39,307 bases of DNA from Chara braunii (GCA_003427395.1 BFEA01000207.1:589641-628947); one strand, 5' to 3'; positions 23,090 to 34,860 are shown, counted from the stretch's first letter. The notes: generated from the sequence alone by a model not told the origin. A program made the numbers and translations.

Positions 23090-24745
23090 TGCTGGGTCCA
23101 ATGGGAGTTCCTGAATTGGAAGCTCCGGGTGGAACACTTGCCAACCCTTCAAAAAAGAACAGAAAATCACTCGAATCCTATATAGGGTATTCAAGGGACA
23201 GAAAGTTGCACTGATCTGATTCTGTTGTGATAAAGAGTGGTCCTTATGAAGTAAAAATAAATTAGCGAATGCGCCATTCTGATGAATATCAATCACTTAT
23301 CCCACCATCTGAGTTCCATCGGGTTTCTTCCCACATACCCAATCCCCTTCTAAAAAGACTGACCTCTTTTTAAGCAACCCCAACCAGACCAAAGGGAAAG
23401 AAGTAATGATGAGATTAAATATTTCTTGTAGGTTATGCGCATAATTTATTTCCTCCTTCAACTTTTTCACAATTTTCCAATTCCTTTCCCACGAGTCTCA
23501 TAAATTTTTAACTCTCACTATTCCATTTTTAACCCGAGTGGACCAAGGGGAGTCAAAACTGATATAAACCCTTTCATTTGCATCCGTAATCCAACGGTGC
23601 CAAAAATAGGTTGTCGAAGGATTTTTTCATATCTTAAAGGCATAAAGTTGTTTGATAGAGGGATACTGTACCATATTTTCAATAAAGATGTTCAGAAACT
23701 GTTCAAAACCAGGTCCCTCCTAATCTCCCCCCAAAGCCTTTCTTTGCGTGAAAGGGCATGCGCTCAAGGAATATGTCAATAACGATCCTCCACCCATGTG
23801 AGGGGATAGGTCTATTTTACTGTTACTGGGGCTAGCCTATGAATTTGTTCCAAAGCAAGACTTTACCATGAAATATCGGTTTAAAAAATCAACATCTGAA
23901 GCCATTGTAAGGACAATGTTTGACATTGTATCTTTGAGTCCAAAATTCTCAAACCTCCTTTGACCTTCGGTTGAATAATATTGTTCCAGGCCACTCTTAG
24001 GATCACATGAGGTGACTCATGATCTTCTCACCACAAAAAAACAGTAAGCATCTTTCTGAATTTTTTATCAGGAATTTTATTCAAAGACCAGATTGTTGAT
24101 TTGTACCATTAGGAAGCTAACATAATATTAATAATGATACGAGTTTGACAAAACAATAAAGAATGTGTATTTCTCAATTTTTTCATTTTCTTTAGTTCTA
24201 GTGTAGTAATCCATACATTATTTGTAATAGGTTTCCCTTGTGCTGTTAGAAGCACAAAAAAAACTCTCATTGGGGCTTCAAGGAGCAACTATTTCACTCT
24301 GGGCGTATCTAGTGGACGGTCCCCATTAGAATGAATCCACCATCCATGAGTCTTACTACCCCAATTGATTACCATGCCAGATGCTCGCATAAATCAATCC
24401 ATTAATGATTTAATTTCCTCGATATTACCTTGAGAAACTTCCATCATTATAGTTAGATCATCCGTAAACATAGAACAAATGAGTATTGCTTCTTCGGGCA
24501 TCCCTGATATTTGCAACTTCTTAATGTTAGGATTATGTTTTAGATTTGCTCCCAAAGCTTCCATAATGATCACAAATAGAAAATGTGCTAAGGGGTCTCT
24601 CTGTCGAACTGATCTCTGCAATGTTATCTCAGGGGAGAGCAACCCATTGACTTTAATCCTTGTTGTTGCACTCGAGTGAATAATTTGCACCCACTTCCTT
24701 ATATTAGGTCCAAAATTTAGTTTTTTTAGACAAGCATAAAAAAAC
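23090..24745 (-). pseudogene. LINE ORF2 3' part (RT palm to pre-zinc-finger), tail-to-tail with previous LINE
   Basis: On the minus strand it reads KKLNFGPNIRKWVQIIHSSA, TTRIKVNGLLSPEITLQRSV and RQRDPLAHF (24840-24600), then CSMFTDDLTIMMEV at about 24480-24440, where the relatives have FADD. A long degraded stretch still aligns with the third LINE: PIFG, ITDANERVY, GIVRVKN, FLEGDWVCGKKPDGTQMVG at about 23330. It stops at about 23090, before the zinc finger, and 60 bases further on the oppositely oriented LINE ends. Stops are frequent. Confidence 0.83.
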
Positions 24746-25263
24746 CTAGGTTGTTTTTTCGGACGTCCGGGACCCCCCTGACTGTCCAGGATGTCCGACC
24801 GGACGTCTGGTCGGACGTCGGATTGGACAGGGGTTGTCAACCCTAGCGCAAAAAAAAGAAAAAGAAAAAAAAAAAAAAAGTTTTTTTTAAAAAATCATGT
24901 GGCTTCTACCTTGCATAAGGTGTATGTCACCAAAATTTTAGCTCATTTGAGCAAGTACAAAAAAAGATAAAAATCTTCAAAGTTTCTAATCCCCACCTTT
25001 ACCCCTCCTATCCCCACCAAAACCCCTCGTAACCCCCCCTCCCACCCCAAATAGCACCCCATCACGAAACGCTCAGAAAATTCTGAATTTTTTAATGGGG
25101 GGTCTCTATGGCATGCGCACAACACTGTCATTTTTTTTTAATTTTTTTTTTTAATGCCAAAAAATGGTTGTCCGGGATCCCGGACAACCCCCCTACCGGA
25201 CGGTTGGGGGAGACGTCCGACCGAGACGTCCGGCCATCGGACGATTGGTAACCTAGAAAAAAC
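24738..25263. mobile_element. hAT-like MITE, second copy, inside the minus-strand LINE RT
   Basis: The element at 24746-25256 (511 bp) begins CTAGGTTG and ends GGTAACCTAG. It is flanked by AAAAAAAC and AAAAAACT, consistent with an 8-bp duplication that lost one A. Inside it shares GCTCATTTGAGC-type sequence and repeated GGACGTC/GTCCGG motifs with the 17.9-kb MITE, so they are one family. A perfect 24-base palindrome, GGTTGTCC followed by its complement around GGGATCCC, lies at about 25167-25190. No coding capacity. Confidence 0.85.
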
Positions 25264-26480
25264 TTCAATCCACATGACCGTATACTTTCTCAAAATCAAT
25301 GAAAATGAAAGCCACATTCTGACGATTTTGTCTTGATAACTTGACCATCTCATTGATCAGTAAAATGTTATCTTAAATATTCCTCCCATTGATGAATCAT
25401 GTCTGGGTTGGGTAAATGATGTTTGTCATGACTGGTATAAAAGGGTTAGCTAAAACCTTGACTAATATTTTATAGATTACTGTCAACAATGTGATGAGTC
25501 TATAGTTTCTTATATTTGTCTTGTCTCTTTTCTTATGTAGTAGGGTCCTAATACCTTGACTCGCTATCTCCCCCATTTGTTCAGATTCCTATGCTTGTTT
25601 GTAATATTCCATCAAAAGACAGACCACATAGATTCCCAAAATTCTTTGGGTAGACCATCAACTCCTGGAGTCTTTGCCTCCTCCATCTGTATCAACGTTG
25701 TCCATATTTCCTCCTTTGTGATCGTCTTATCAAATTGTTCCTTCTGTTCTTGAGATAATAATTGAGTAAGGGATTTAGAAATTTATGTGTCAGACGATCT
25801 GTCACCGCCTCATCCACCTTGGATACAAAGAGATCCTTAAAAAAATCATAAGCTACTTTGAGGCTTGCTGTTGAGGAGATAGGACCCTCCTGAGGAGGTT
25901 TACTAGGATCTATTAGTGCGTCTACGCCTGATCTTCTAACCCTTGTCCTCACATGAGTGAAAAAAGATGCATCCATCCGTCCTTTCGTCAGATGTTTGGA
26001 TAACTTACCTCTTATTAAGTGCGTTTGTCAGCGGTAATGCGCAAAAGTAAATAATTGATCTTTAATACTTTGAATATAAGCTAAATATTGTTGATGGTTC
26101 AATTGATCATTCTGTTTATAATAAAGTAATTGTTTTTGAAGTTTCATTTCCTGCACGTATCTTTTCTTGGCAATTTCTTTTGAATAATCATTACATTTTT
26201 TAGCTAAAAAGACTAAACCATTATTAAACCAAGATATATAGGAATCCTGTTTATCTTTAGTTGAGTGTCAAAATTTCCATGCATATTTCTTAAATCCTGG
26301 ATGCTTTAGGATCGAAGAATTTAATTTATAAAAGTCACATCCTTGATCTGTTTTTTTGCGGAAGGAAAGCAAAACAACACACATTTTATGGTCCGGTCCT
26401 GACCAAGGATTCTGGGGGAAGATAGCTGCCCCATAGCCTAGATGAGAAAGTTGTCTTACAAAATGTGCACCAGGGGAAGA
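25257..26480 (-). pseudogene. LINE endonuclease tail, linker and RT N-terminal part (minus strand)
   Basis: It continues the LINE on the other side of the MITE. In sense order: endonuclease end WSGPDHKMCVVLLSFRKKT (about 26420-26360, with the conserved DH), linker (LSKHLTKGRMDASFFTHVRT, VAYDFFKDLFVSK, 25976-25700), a weakly readable RT start, and VAFIFIDFEKVYGHVD at about 25310-25262, where the MITE interrupts the RT palm. The 5' side is truncated within the endonuclease at about 26470. Many stops are present. Confidence 0.83.
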
Positions 26481-27600
26481 CAATGCCCTTTTGTTCCAAC
26501 GATGTGCGGTTTATCAACCAATCATTTGTGGGGAAACTTGCTATGTTGAAGTTGCTATTGCAGGGAGACCACTTTTGCCGATTTAGATTTCAATAATACT
26601 AAACCATTTGATTTTCCTAAGACTCTCCCTACTGCTATTAAGGCGTTTTAGCCATGTGGTCATCACCTTGTCTTTCAAACTGATTCTCGGTCTTAGCATG
26701 CGATAGGTGGCCTTAACTGTCAAGGTATGGATGGCCCTAGAATAATACCTTCCTTTTTCTTCAGGGGTCCTGGACCAGTTTTCAGATAGGAGTATCTGGT
26801 CTAAAGACTGTCATTGTGTTCTTCTTCTGTGAGACTCTAATTTCGAAGATTTCGTCACTAGAAACCCACTTAATCTCCACTTGCTTCTCAAGAAGAATTT
26901 CATGATTTTGAGAGAGATCGAAGATTAGCAGTAGGATGTCACCATTAGGGAATTGGTCCATAACATTGCCAATTACTCCTGGCTGATCCCTGATGCTACC
27001 GGTCAAATCGTCCACATTAAAGGACTTGATTCGGAGATCCACGTGGGCCAGTTCTACTTCACCCATCCTGGTACTCTCCTCAAGGGGTGAGGGAAAGGGA
27101 TACGAGGTGGGGGGTTTGGAGGAGGAGGTGTTTCACTTGCATTGTGTGATTGGTCGACCATAGGGGAAAATAACGCCATATGGATTGTTGTTGGTTTGCT
27201 GAATTGTGATCATTGCAATGGTTGATGGATTCTGAACCATCATAATTATTTGTCTATGCGTTGAACCACGTTTCCAGTGTGGTGTGTGGCATGCTCAGGT
27301 GGTCCCCCAGCCTATGAGGGAGGCTATCAGTCTTATGGCTTTCTTAACTTGCGCAACAAGCGATGTAGTATTTGATTTGACCTTTGTAGTTGGGGTTTCT
27401 AGCAGCTCATGTTCGGTTACCCACTTGAAGGCATATGATAATTCTTTATATTTCAGTGTTTGTTGCTGGTCACATACCAAGAGCACAGGGAACGTGCTTT
27501 GTGGGGAAGACAATCCTTCAGGAATTGACATCCCATTGACTGCCAGATCGTTGTACAAACAAGTGTTTCTTTTGTGGGGAAATTGTGATTGTGACACATT
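26460..27600 (-). pseudogene. Chimeric LINE piece: ORF1-like segment joined to LINE C-terminus and zf-RVT
   Basis: Upstream of the endonuclease fragment, on the same strand, lie LTVKATYRMLRPRISLKDKV and TTWLKRLNSS (about 26720-26640) and FPTNDWLINRTSLEQKGIVF with PWCTFC (about 26530-26470). The third LINE carries the same blocks in its C-terminal region (VKSTYKMLRTKRCLKDTV, LPMNGWLIDHSRL), so these are C-terminal LINE sequences sitting in front of an endonuclease. Still further upstream, two open stretches (27597-27295 and 27066-26782) encode unrecognised proteins that could be LINE ORF1. The order is not that of an intact LINE. Confidence 0.6.
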
Positions 27601-27603
27601 TTA

Positions 27604-28135
27604 GTTTGAAATAGGCAAGAAAAGACAAAGTGGCGCTGGTGTTATGGTGTGCGTTTCAAAATGTGCAATTTTAGCAGGGGGCTGAAACTGCGCCAGTCAT
27701 TACACGCAATGGCGCTTGGCAGATTTAGGGTCGACGTTTTTGCTCCATTTCAGGAATTGCTAAAGTTGCCTACTCTGAACGTTGGGTGTGACTCTAATGT
27801 GCTTGCCCTTTTTTTTTTTTTAAAGACCCAGGAAGAAGTTGGAAGTGCTGATGAGAGCAGTCACCTCTAGTTATTTTGGGGGTGGTCAATCAATTGATGG
27901 GGAGCTGCACCTGCTGGAAATCGGGTCCAACGTCCCTTTTATAGGATTTTGTTTTTTTCTTGGGGGGGGNNNNNNNNNNNNNNNNNNNNNNNNNNNNNNN
28001 NNNNNNNNNNNNNNNNNNNNNNNNNNNNNNNNNNNNNNNNNNNNNNNNNNNNNNNNNNNGGGGACTTCATATTGAGGGGATCCTGCTTAACGGGGTGATA
28101 AGAGCATCCCCCTTAAGCAGATTCCTATATTGAAG
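27604..28135. other. Unassigned sequence with assembly gap and inverted repeat
   Basis: Ninety N fill 27970-28059. An imperfect inverted repeat flanks the next stretch: CTTCATATTGAGGGG...CTGCTTAA at 28065 against TTAAGCAGATTCC...TTGAAG ending at 28135. Copy 3 of the dispersed repeat lies at 27885-27943. No gene is supported. Confidence 0.65.
27885..27943 (+). repeat. Dispersed short repeat, copy 3
   Basis: It contains TGATGGGGAGCTGCACCTGC, TGGAAATCGGGTCCAACGTC and CCTTTTATA, matching copies 2 and 4 with several substitutions. Confidence 0.78.
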
Positions 28136-28190
28136 GCTCCATCTATTGGTGGGGAGCAACACCTGCTGGAAATCGGGTCTAGCGTCCTTA
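28136..28190 (+). repeat. Dispersed short repeat, copy 4
   Basis: It reads GCTCCATCTATTGGTGGGG, AGCAACACCTGCTGGAAATC and GGGTCTAGCGTCC. It lies 250 bases after copy 3 in the same direction, with the N gap between them. Confidence 0.8.
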
Positions 28191-28935
28191 TACTATATGA
28201 GTTTTGTAAGAGATTTGTCATCTAATCTGTACAGTGTATTGTGCTCAAGCTGACTGCTAGTGTATTCTGTATTATGTATTACCTATTCCAAAGTATCGTT
28301 GTCTATTCCAGGTGAACCTGTGAGTGGATGTGCATGATGAGCAACATTAATTACCCTCTCGTGAGGGGATTAACTGCCCATCCAGATCCAAGGATGGCAC
28401 CCTACTAAGCCGCTACTCCTAAGCCAGACACTACCCCTTCCCTTAATTCCCTATGAATAGAAACCTTCATGCCTCGTTGAAGAACCTTAAAAACAGGAGC
28501 CCTCCACCACCACCACCACACGTGTTTGGAGCAACGGGGGTTATGGAAGAGGTCATCATGCAACCCAGAAAGCCATCCCTGGATCCAATTAGCAAGTCTA
28601 TTAAAGCAATCGAACTGAAATACCGAAAGCAGTCCACTTTGGTGGCCACATCAGGAGCAGCGGGGGGTTGGGGAACCTGCTCAGAACATGTACCACTGTT
28701 TCCCGCCCAGGGCTATATCACGTGGGAGAAGACCAGCAATCATTATGCCATGCTCACTCCATTGCACAGGGACGCAGGAAGCACTAACCTTGACGGCAAA
28801 GAGATCCAGACCAGGAACTGGCTTCGATTTTGGTGGTGATGTTAATGATATTTGCAGATTACCGAGTGTTTCCACATCAGCGGATGATGCGACCTGACCA
28901 GGAGCTGCCGTTGTTGTAGATGGAGGAAGCTTTGC
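28191..28935 (+). other. Unassigned sequence with a 128-codon frame
   Basis: A frame at 28453-28839 contains a proline run and charged segments (ISKSIKAIELKYRKQSTL) but no recognised domain. It might be decayed ORF1 of the following LINE, since it is on the same strand, but nothing confirms that. Confidence 0.3.
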
Positions 28936-29085
28936 CGAATGTATTGTTGTTGACGTTGTTGATGTTGTTGATGTTGTTGATGTTGTTGGTTTGTTGATGT
29001 TGTTGATGTTGTTGATTTGTTGATGTTGTTGATGTTGTTATCAGCATTGATGATGATGTTGTTAGTGTTGCTTTCACCGGACAGT
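28936..29085. repeat. (GTTGAT)n / (GTT)n microsatellite
   Basis: Imperfect trinucleotide repeats of GTT and GAT occupy about 150 bases, with weaker echoes to 29180. They directly precede the truncated 5' edge of the LINE at 29189. Confidence 0.9.
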
Positions 29086-29188
29086 TGCCATGTGTGCCCA
29101 CAGCAACGGTTGCCACTGCCATCATCAGGGTGGGGAATGTTGTCGATGTAGTTGATGATGTGGCAGTCGATGATGTTTTCTGCACCAT

Positions 29189-32158
29189 ACCGTTACAAAC
29201 TCAACATATCCCTGCTTAAGGACAAATTCTTTCACACATACATTCGAGATGTATGGAACTTCTGGAGAGATCAACAACACTCCTTTAACTCGGAAGTCTG
29301 ATGGTTTACCAACGGACTCTTCTTCCTAGCCCGAAAATGTAAGGAATATTCGAAGCTGTTGGTTGATCGTCGACATGCACATGAAATGGATGTTCATAGG
29401 AGACTGCACAACCTGGTTAACCAGGACAATTCTAACGATCATATCCCAGACATTCAGAACTTACAAGGCCAGCTCCTTCAACTAGCACAACACAGATGTC
29501 AAGGAATTAGAATTCGAGGCAAACTGGCGAAATGGACGACTGAAGGCACTATGGATTCCCAATTGTTTAGTATGGCCTCGCCGAGAGTCCACCGCACTAC
29601 CATTGAGGCCTTTTTGGACCCGGTATCTGGTGAACTGGCCACCACAACAACTCATTGCGTGAAAATCGCCATAACATTTTATAAAGATCTTTTTTCTTCT
29701 CACATCCCCCATCAGCAGGATGCAAATCGTCTCAGAGAGTTAGAGGACTTCCTTCACCCGATGGAGGGCCGCATATCCCCGACTCAGAGAGACCGTTTGG
29801 ACCGACGGGTCACCAAATAAGAAATTTGGACGACCCTCATGCAAATGGAGGAAGAGAAAATCCTGGGCGTAGATGGTTTCCCTAAAGAATTATGGGAAGT
29901 CCTGTGGCCTCTCCTAAGTGAGGACTTGATGGAATTCTACAAGGCGGTGTGGAATTCCGGAGAGCTGGGGGAGTTGGTCGGACAAGGGGTGCTATCGCTA
30001 TTACATAAAAAATAGGACAAAATGAACATTTGGAACTACCGACCCATCACCCTCTTGACGGTGGTATACAAAATGCTCTCAAAAGCATTAGCCAACCGAA
30101 TGATTGAGGTAATGGAAGACTTCATTCACCCGGCCCACACCGGTTTTATGCGCAATCGTAACATCCAAGAGAACATACTCCTGGTTAATGAAATGATTAG
30201 TTTGGCCCATCAATCTAAGAGCAATGTCGCTCTCGTCTTCATAGACTTCGAAAAAGCCCAAGACCATGTTGACTGGACATTCCTAGATAGGTGCTTGGAG
30301 AGGATGAATTTTGACAACAACTTTCGGAGGTGGGTGCAAATCCTGCACCACAATGCAACCACGAGCGTTCAAATAAACGGGTCCATAGCCCCAGAGATAA
30401 AACTGCAATGCTCAGTCAGACAGGGGGACCCCATTGCCCCCTTCTTATTCATCATCATAATGAAAGCGTTAGCAGCCAACCTCCGACAAAGCAAAGATTT
30501 GAAGAGAATTCAGATAGTTGGCATTCCGGAAGAGGCTGTTCCGGTCTGCTCACTTTTTGCAGACGATCTCACAATCATGGCAGACGCCACACTGCAAAAT
30601 ATGGAGGTGATATATAGACTGATGAACCTTTTTTGCACCCTCTCGGACATGGCTGTCAACTGGGGTCACAAAACAATAGGATGGTGGCTCCACCACCAAG
30701 GAGGCCGTCCCCCGGATGGTCACAACATCACATGGGTGGCCCCAGAGTCCCCGATCCGGATTCTGGGCGTGAAGATGTCAGCCCTAGGGCAATCCCCCGA
30801 AAACGACGGATGAATATCAACTCCGACGGACACCGAACTTTCCCAATGGAACCACCAGCACACATCATTCTTTGGTCGTGCCGTGGTGATCAACAATGTA
30901 GTTTTAGCTACCCTTTGGTACAAATCGGTACTTTGGCCACTGAGTCCAGGGGCCCTGAAGATATTGAAAAGGAAGGTGGCAGCTTACCTATGGAGAGGGG
31001 ACAGTGAGAACCCCCATGTCATTAGTCGGGTGGCGTGGGACTCAGTCACCCAAACCAAGACCAAGGGAGGCCTCGGCATTCTTGATCCCCTCACCCAATC
31101 CCAAGCCTTGAGCCTACAATGGGTGATACGATTGATATACGAGAACCCATTAGTATGGAGACCGCTGGCATTGGCGCAACTTGCCCGAATGGCCCCTGAC
31201 GCCCCTCAGTCTGTCCACCCCCTCTAGAGAGTACAACAGTGCCCTCGGGGAGGGGAAGGATGGAGAGATGACTTTTCGCCTCGCCTGCTCAAAATCTGGA
31301 GGAGGCTCCCCCCCCCCGGCTCGCCCACATCCAGATAGGTGGGAAGAAGTGGCAAAACAACCCCTCTTCGGAAATCGCTGGATCACTGACGAGCGAAGCC
31401 AGATGTTTTGCAGCACGGATGTCCTATGGAAAGGATGGGTGAAGAATGGGGTAACTCGTGTAGGCGATCTCTGGGACAGAGAGAGGAAGGACTTGAAGAG
31501 TCCGAAAAAGATGAGGGAGAAACTAAGATACTGCCACAATGTGGAATCGACATTGGAAGAAATAACGGAGGCCCTCCCGATAGGATGGTGGCCCATACTT
31601 CACAGAGGCCCGATTTTAGAGCAGGGAGATTGGGTGTCCAAAGAAGGAGGGGACAATACAGTAGGCCTGGTTCATCTAGTCAAATCGGACGAGAGACTGA
31701 TCGAATGGTACAGTATAAAAGGAAATGGAAAATTGTTAGGGAGCCCTGGGCCCTTTCAATGGACCTCGAGAGAGGAATTACAGAGAACCAGGGTAATTGA
31801 GGAGGAAGACAACCGGCGAGTTCTCCTTCCAGAGATGGCCATAGAAAACCTCCCAATAGACCCATTGGAATGGATCTGGAACCTCAACTCACGACATAAC
31901 CCTCGTTACTCAAAATCCAAAACACTTTTGGGTCTCTCGGTGAAATCGACGTACAAAATGCTCAGAACTAAACGTTGTCTTAAGGACACAGTGATTGACA
32001 GATGGCAGAAACACCTCAATGTGGAGAGACAGCTTCTCACACCGATACGATGGTTCAACGACACCAAATGCAGACCTGCGAAAATTACATCCTTACAGTG
32101 GCAGATCTTGCATCGGTGCCTACCTATGAATGGCTGGTTGATCGACCACTCGAGGTTG
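29189..32158 (+). pseudogene. L1-type LINE ORF2, 5'-truncated, up to the PLE insertion
   Basis: The best preserved LINE here. It starts just after the missing endonuclease (RYKLNISLLKDKFFHTYIRD), runs through the linker (KLAKWTTEGTMDSQLFSMAS), and has RT blocks NYRPITLLTVVYKMLSKALA (about 30034-30093), HTGFMRNRNIQENILLVNEM, ALVFIDFEKAQDHVDWTFLD (about 30225-30285), NGSIAPEIKLQCSVRQGDPI and the catalytic FADDLTIMAD at about 30557-30585. The C-terminal region follows: YLWRGDSENPHVISRV, TKGGLGILDP, GNRWITDERSQMF, then LHRCLPMNGWLIDHSRL, where the Penelope-like element cuts it. Stops at 29818-29820, 30013-30015 and 30811-30813 and several frame changes show that it is dead. The second half of the zinc finger is at 37347. 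Confidence 0.9.
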
Positions 32159-32350
32159 CAGCATACATCAGTCATAGCGTTCACACTCGAGCACACTGAA
32201 AAGCAGCATACAATGAGCACACCACTCAGGGGATAGAAAAGTACCGAGCGCAGGTAGTAATGAAAGATAATCATGAGGTCCACTGATGTCAGGCGAGAAG
32301 ACCCAACACCGTGTTTCTGTCGGTCGCCCGTCCGGCGTCGTCAGGGGTCG
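32159..32350 (-). repeat. PLE 3' pLTR
   Basis: It matches 37178-37343 from CATACATCAG to GGGGTCG, with about 26 extra bases (around 32211-32236) and scattered substitutions. In the element's sense it begins with the hammerhead motif and ends at the LINE junction at 32158. Confidence 0.88.
32300..32349 (-). ncRNA. Type I hammerhead ribozyme motif, 3' pLTR copy
   Basis: On the minus strand the order is stem I GACCC, core CUGACGA, stem II GCCGG/CCGAC around an 8-base loop, core GAA, stem III ACA/UGU closed by CGG, residue U as cleavage position 17, and stem I GGGUC. All invariant core bases are present. Stem II has one C-A mismatch, and the position next to the core is C-A instead of the usual G-C, so activity may be weak. 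Self-cleaving hammerheads in pLTRs are known from Penelope-like elements. Confidence 0.82.
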
Positions 32351-32690
32351 TACCTAGCGCAGGATGAAGAACTAATAATACTAAGTGTACTTATACCTAC
32401 GTATGTTCGCAAGAATCTGCAAAAAACAGCTACGCGGTCTACACCAAAAAACTAACGTGAATAAATTCGAAAGTGACAAGTCACCGGTTCAAGGCCTACT
32501 AGTCCTAAAAATAATATTACGCAGAAATCCAGTAGTACCAAACAGGCAGTCACGTGCTCAAGTCCAGAAAAAAAACCGATACTACGAAAGAAGATTTACA
32601 TAAAAAACAGTGGTACCCTACTGAGTAAAGAATAGCCTATCACACTTAAAAAATCGAAAAAAATAGTGCCCTTGTCACAACCCTGACTAC
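32351..32690 (-). other. PLE 3' non-coding region
   Basis: It lies between the end of ORF2 and the 3' pLTR, is A/T-rich with many stops on both strands, and I see no coding signal in it. Confidence 0.6.
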
Positions 32691-34860
32691 CATTTCCAGC
32701 CAGTAAAACACAATACCCAATGTGCCCAGCAGTTGTTCATGACAGCGGAGAAATTCCTAAGACAGTTGTCGAAATAAGAATCAGGGAAGCTTCTGATCTG
32801 CAACTCAAATTTCAGAGTCAACAAGAAACAGGCATCGGCTCCCAGCATTGTCGTCAGTTTTCTAGCCCTATGTAGACAGGCCGTAATGACAGACATCTTC
32901 TGTTATCTACTAGTGTAGGAAATAAAATCCTGCAGATTTTGGAAAAACACGCCGTGACTAATCACAAATCGCTCATTTTTATGAGTAGTAGCATAGAGTA
33001 TTCTACATGGATCCTGGAAAACTTTGACAACACATCCGAGAAAGTCTCACGTATAGTGCGTAGTAGTTAATTCTAAAACGAGATACTATCATAACAGTCT
33101 TTAAAAAGGTCAAGTCTCCTTTCTGCCATTCTTCTCGCATATGTAGATGCCTTCTGAAATTTTGAAAAGACAGACACATCGTCCACCAGTCTCATCCCGA
33201 AAAGTAACCGACGTTCACTTCTCAAGTGTCTCAGAAACTCATGTTCATTAAAAACACATAGTAAGCAGGCCAGGGCAGGACTCGATGGTTTGCCCATCGG
33301 GATTCCCACTTTATGATGCAGGAGAATGTCCATAGCGATCACATAGGTGTTGTCCAGATCAAAGTCACCATCCTAATTAGCAGTGAGAATCTAACAAGTC
33401 GGAATCCTGCAGGAACTTCCTTCCGTTTTCCTAGCATACTACCTTTGCCTCTTATTTTCACAAAGACATCTGTGAAACCTTTTTCCTCGAATACACAAAC
33501 TAGTCATTCCATTGCCTTCAAAATCGATAAGTGCGGCATTGCAGTGAACATTTCCTTTACGTCAAAGCAGGAAGTAATGACTTCTTCATCTTTCTTAATA
33601 GAGTTGTTGAAGTTATCCAATCTCTCGAACATGTCATTGAGACATTTCAAGTTAAAGTGCGATCCCTCAGGAAGTTTCCACAACAGCTGGTTAATGGACT
33701 TGGAGACCGTTCTACTAAGGCGTACCAGCGGATCAGAGAATGAAGGACAGATTGGTCGCCACTTAGCAGTATCTTTATGTTTCGGAATCACATAAGTTTT
33801 GTTCATCCTCCCTTGCCGATTAAACAGTATAGACCTGTGCATTCCTGCCTGCTTGAATTTCTTGTGAATCGTCCTAATCACCTGCGATTCTTCTTGCTGA
33901 ATCAAAGCAAACCCTTTGTTCTCAGTAAATAAGGTCTCTATCCCTTTCCTAAACACAACAGGACAACATACAAACGAGTCACCCGGATTATGGTCAATCG
34001 GACTTACGACCAGATTCTCCAATTTTCGTGCCAAATTTAGGATGTCATCTCGTTCTCCAGTGCTTGACAATCTAGGCCGACGGTCTCGAGTAAAGCAACC
34101 CGTAGGTCAGCAACAGATATAGAGAAAACAGTCGTGTCGTTTTGAAAACGTCCCAGACCCTCAAGAATGCAACCTTTAAGTTTCATAGGATCGTGACGAA
34201 ATCCAGGAGACATCACATTCCTACTATTTTTAGCAATATCCGGAACCCAATCAACATCACCAAACCGAAAAGAAACGTGTCCATTGATTCTTGGCAGTTG
34301 GAACCCCTGACAAGTGCATGCAAGATCCTTCCGTTGCGCGGAAGCACGAAAGTTATGCAAGAGATCTCCTACGGATTTGTTCTTAATCCATACTACTCTT
34401 AGTTTTCTACATATCATCTGTTTCAACGAATCTCCCACTGAAAGACACACATCCCGAACTCTCTTTTTGGACAAAGAATCGTCAAACGAAATTTTAACAG
34501 TAACCCTGATCCTAATTTTAATAGAAAACTTGCATTTGACCACTCGGGCTACAATCGCCCTCAACTTTGCTCTACTCTCTTTTTCGAAAAGCACCGAATG
34601 CAATTATACAGTGATATAAGCCTATCAAGCGGCTCTCGATAAAGTTTCCTGCATGCCGAGGGGCACTTCAGAAGGTTAGTAAGGCCACTCTCCAATCTAT
34701 CAAACCGTGAGCAAAATCTAAAAATTTTCTCAAAGAGCAACTCAGCCCCCGATACCAATAAACCCCTGCAGCGTCGTAGAAGCTCAACCTTTAGTCCAGA
34801 CCTCACAACAGATACCGTAACACCTCTTAAGAACCTTCCAGTTTTCAGCCACGACCTCAC
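32690..34860 (-). pseudogene. PLE reverse transcriptase region of ORF2
   Basis: In sense order it reads an unassigned linker (34860-34100, including RINGHVSFRFGDVDWVPDIA) and the RT start (NKGFALIQQEESQVIRTIHK, at the place of the DKG motif of other PLEs). RT blocks follow: MNKTYVIPKHKDTAKWRPIC, VSKSINQLL, FNLKCLND and the catalytic SCFDVKEMFTAMPH (about 33590-33530). After a frame change come VGIPMGKPSSPALACLLC (about 33305-33255), the catalytic MRLVDDVSVF (about 33195-33170) and a thumb region to about 32690. The GIPMGKPxSP block and the DD motif are typical of Penelope-like RTs. At least four frame changes are visible. Confidence 0.88.

Noticed and set aside
32281-32300. CTGATG on the plus strand of the pLTR as a hammerhead core
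   Set aside because: It is followed by TC instead of the required GA and no GAAA lies at the right distance; the real motif is on the minus strand.
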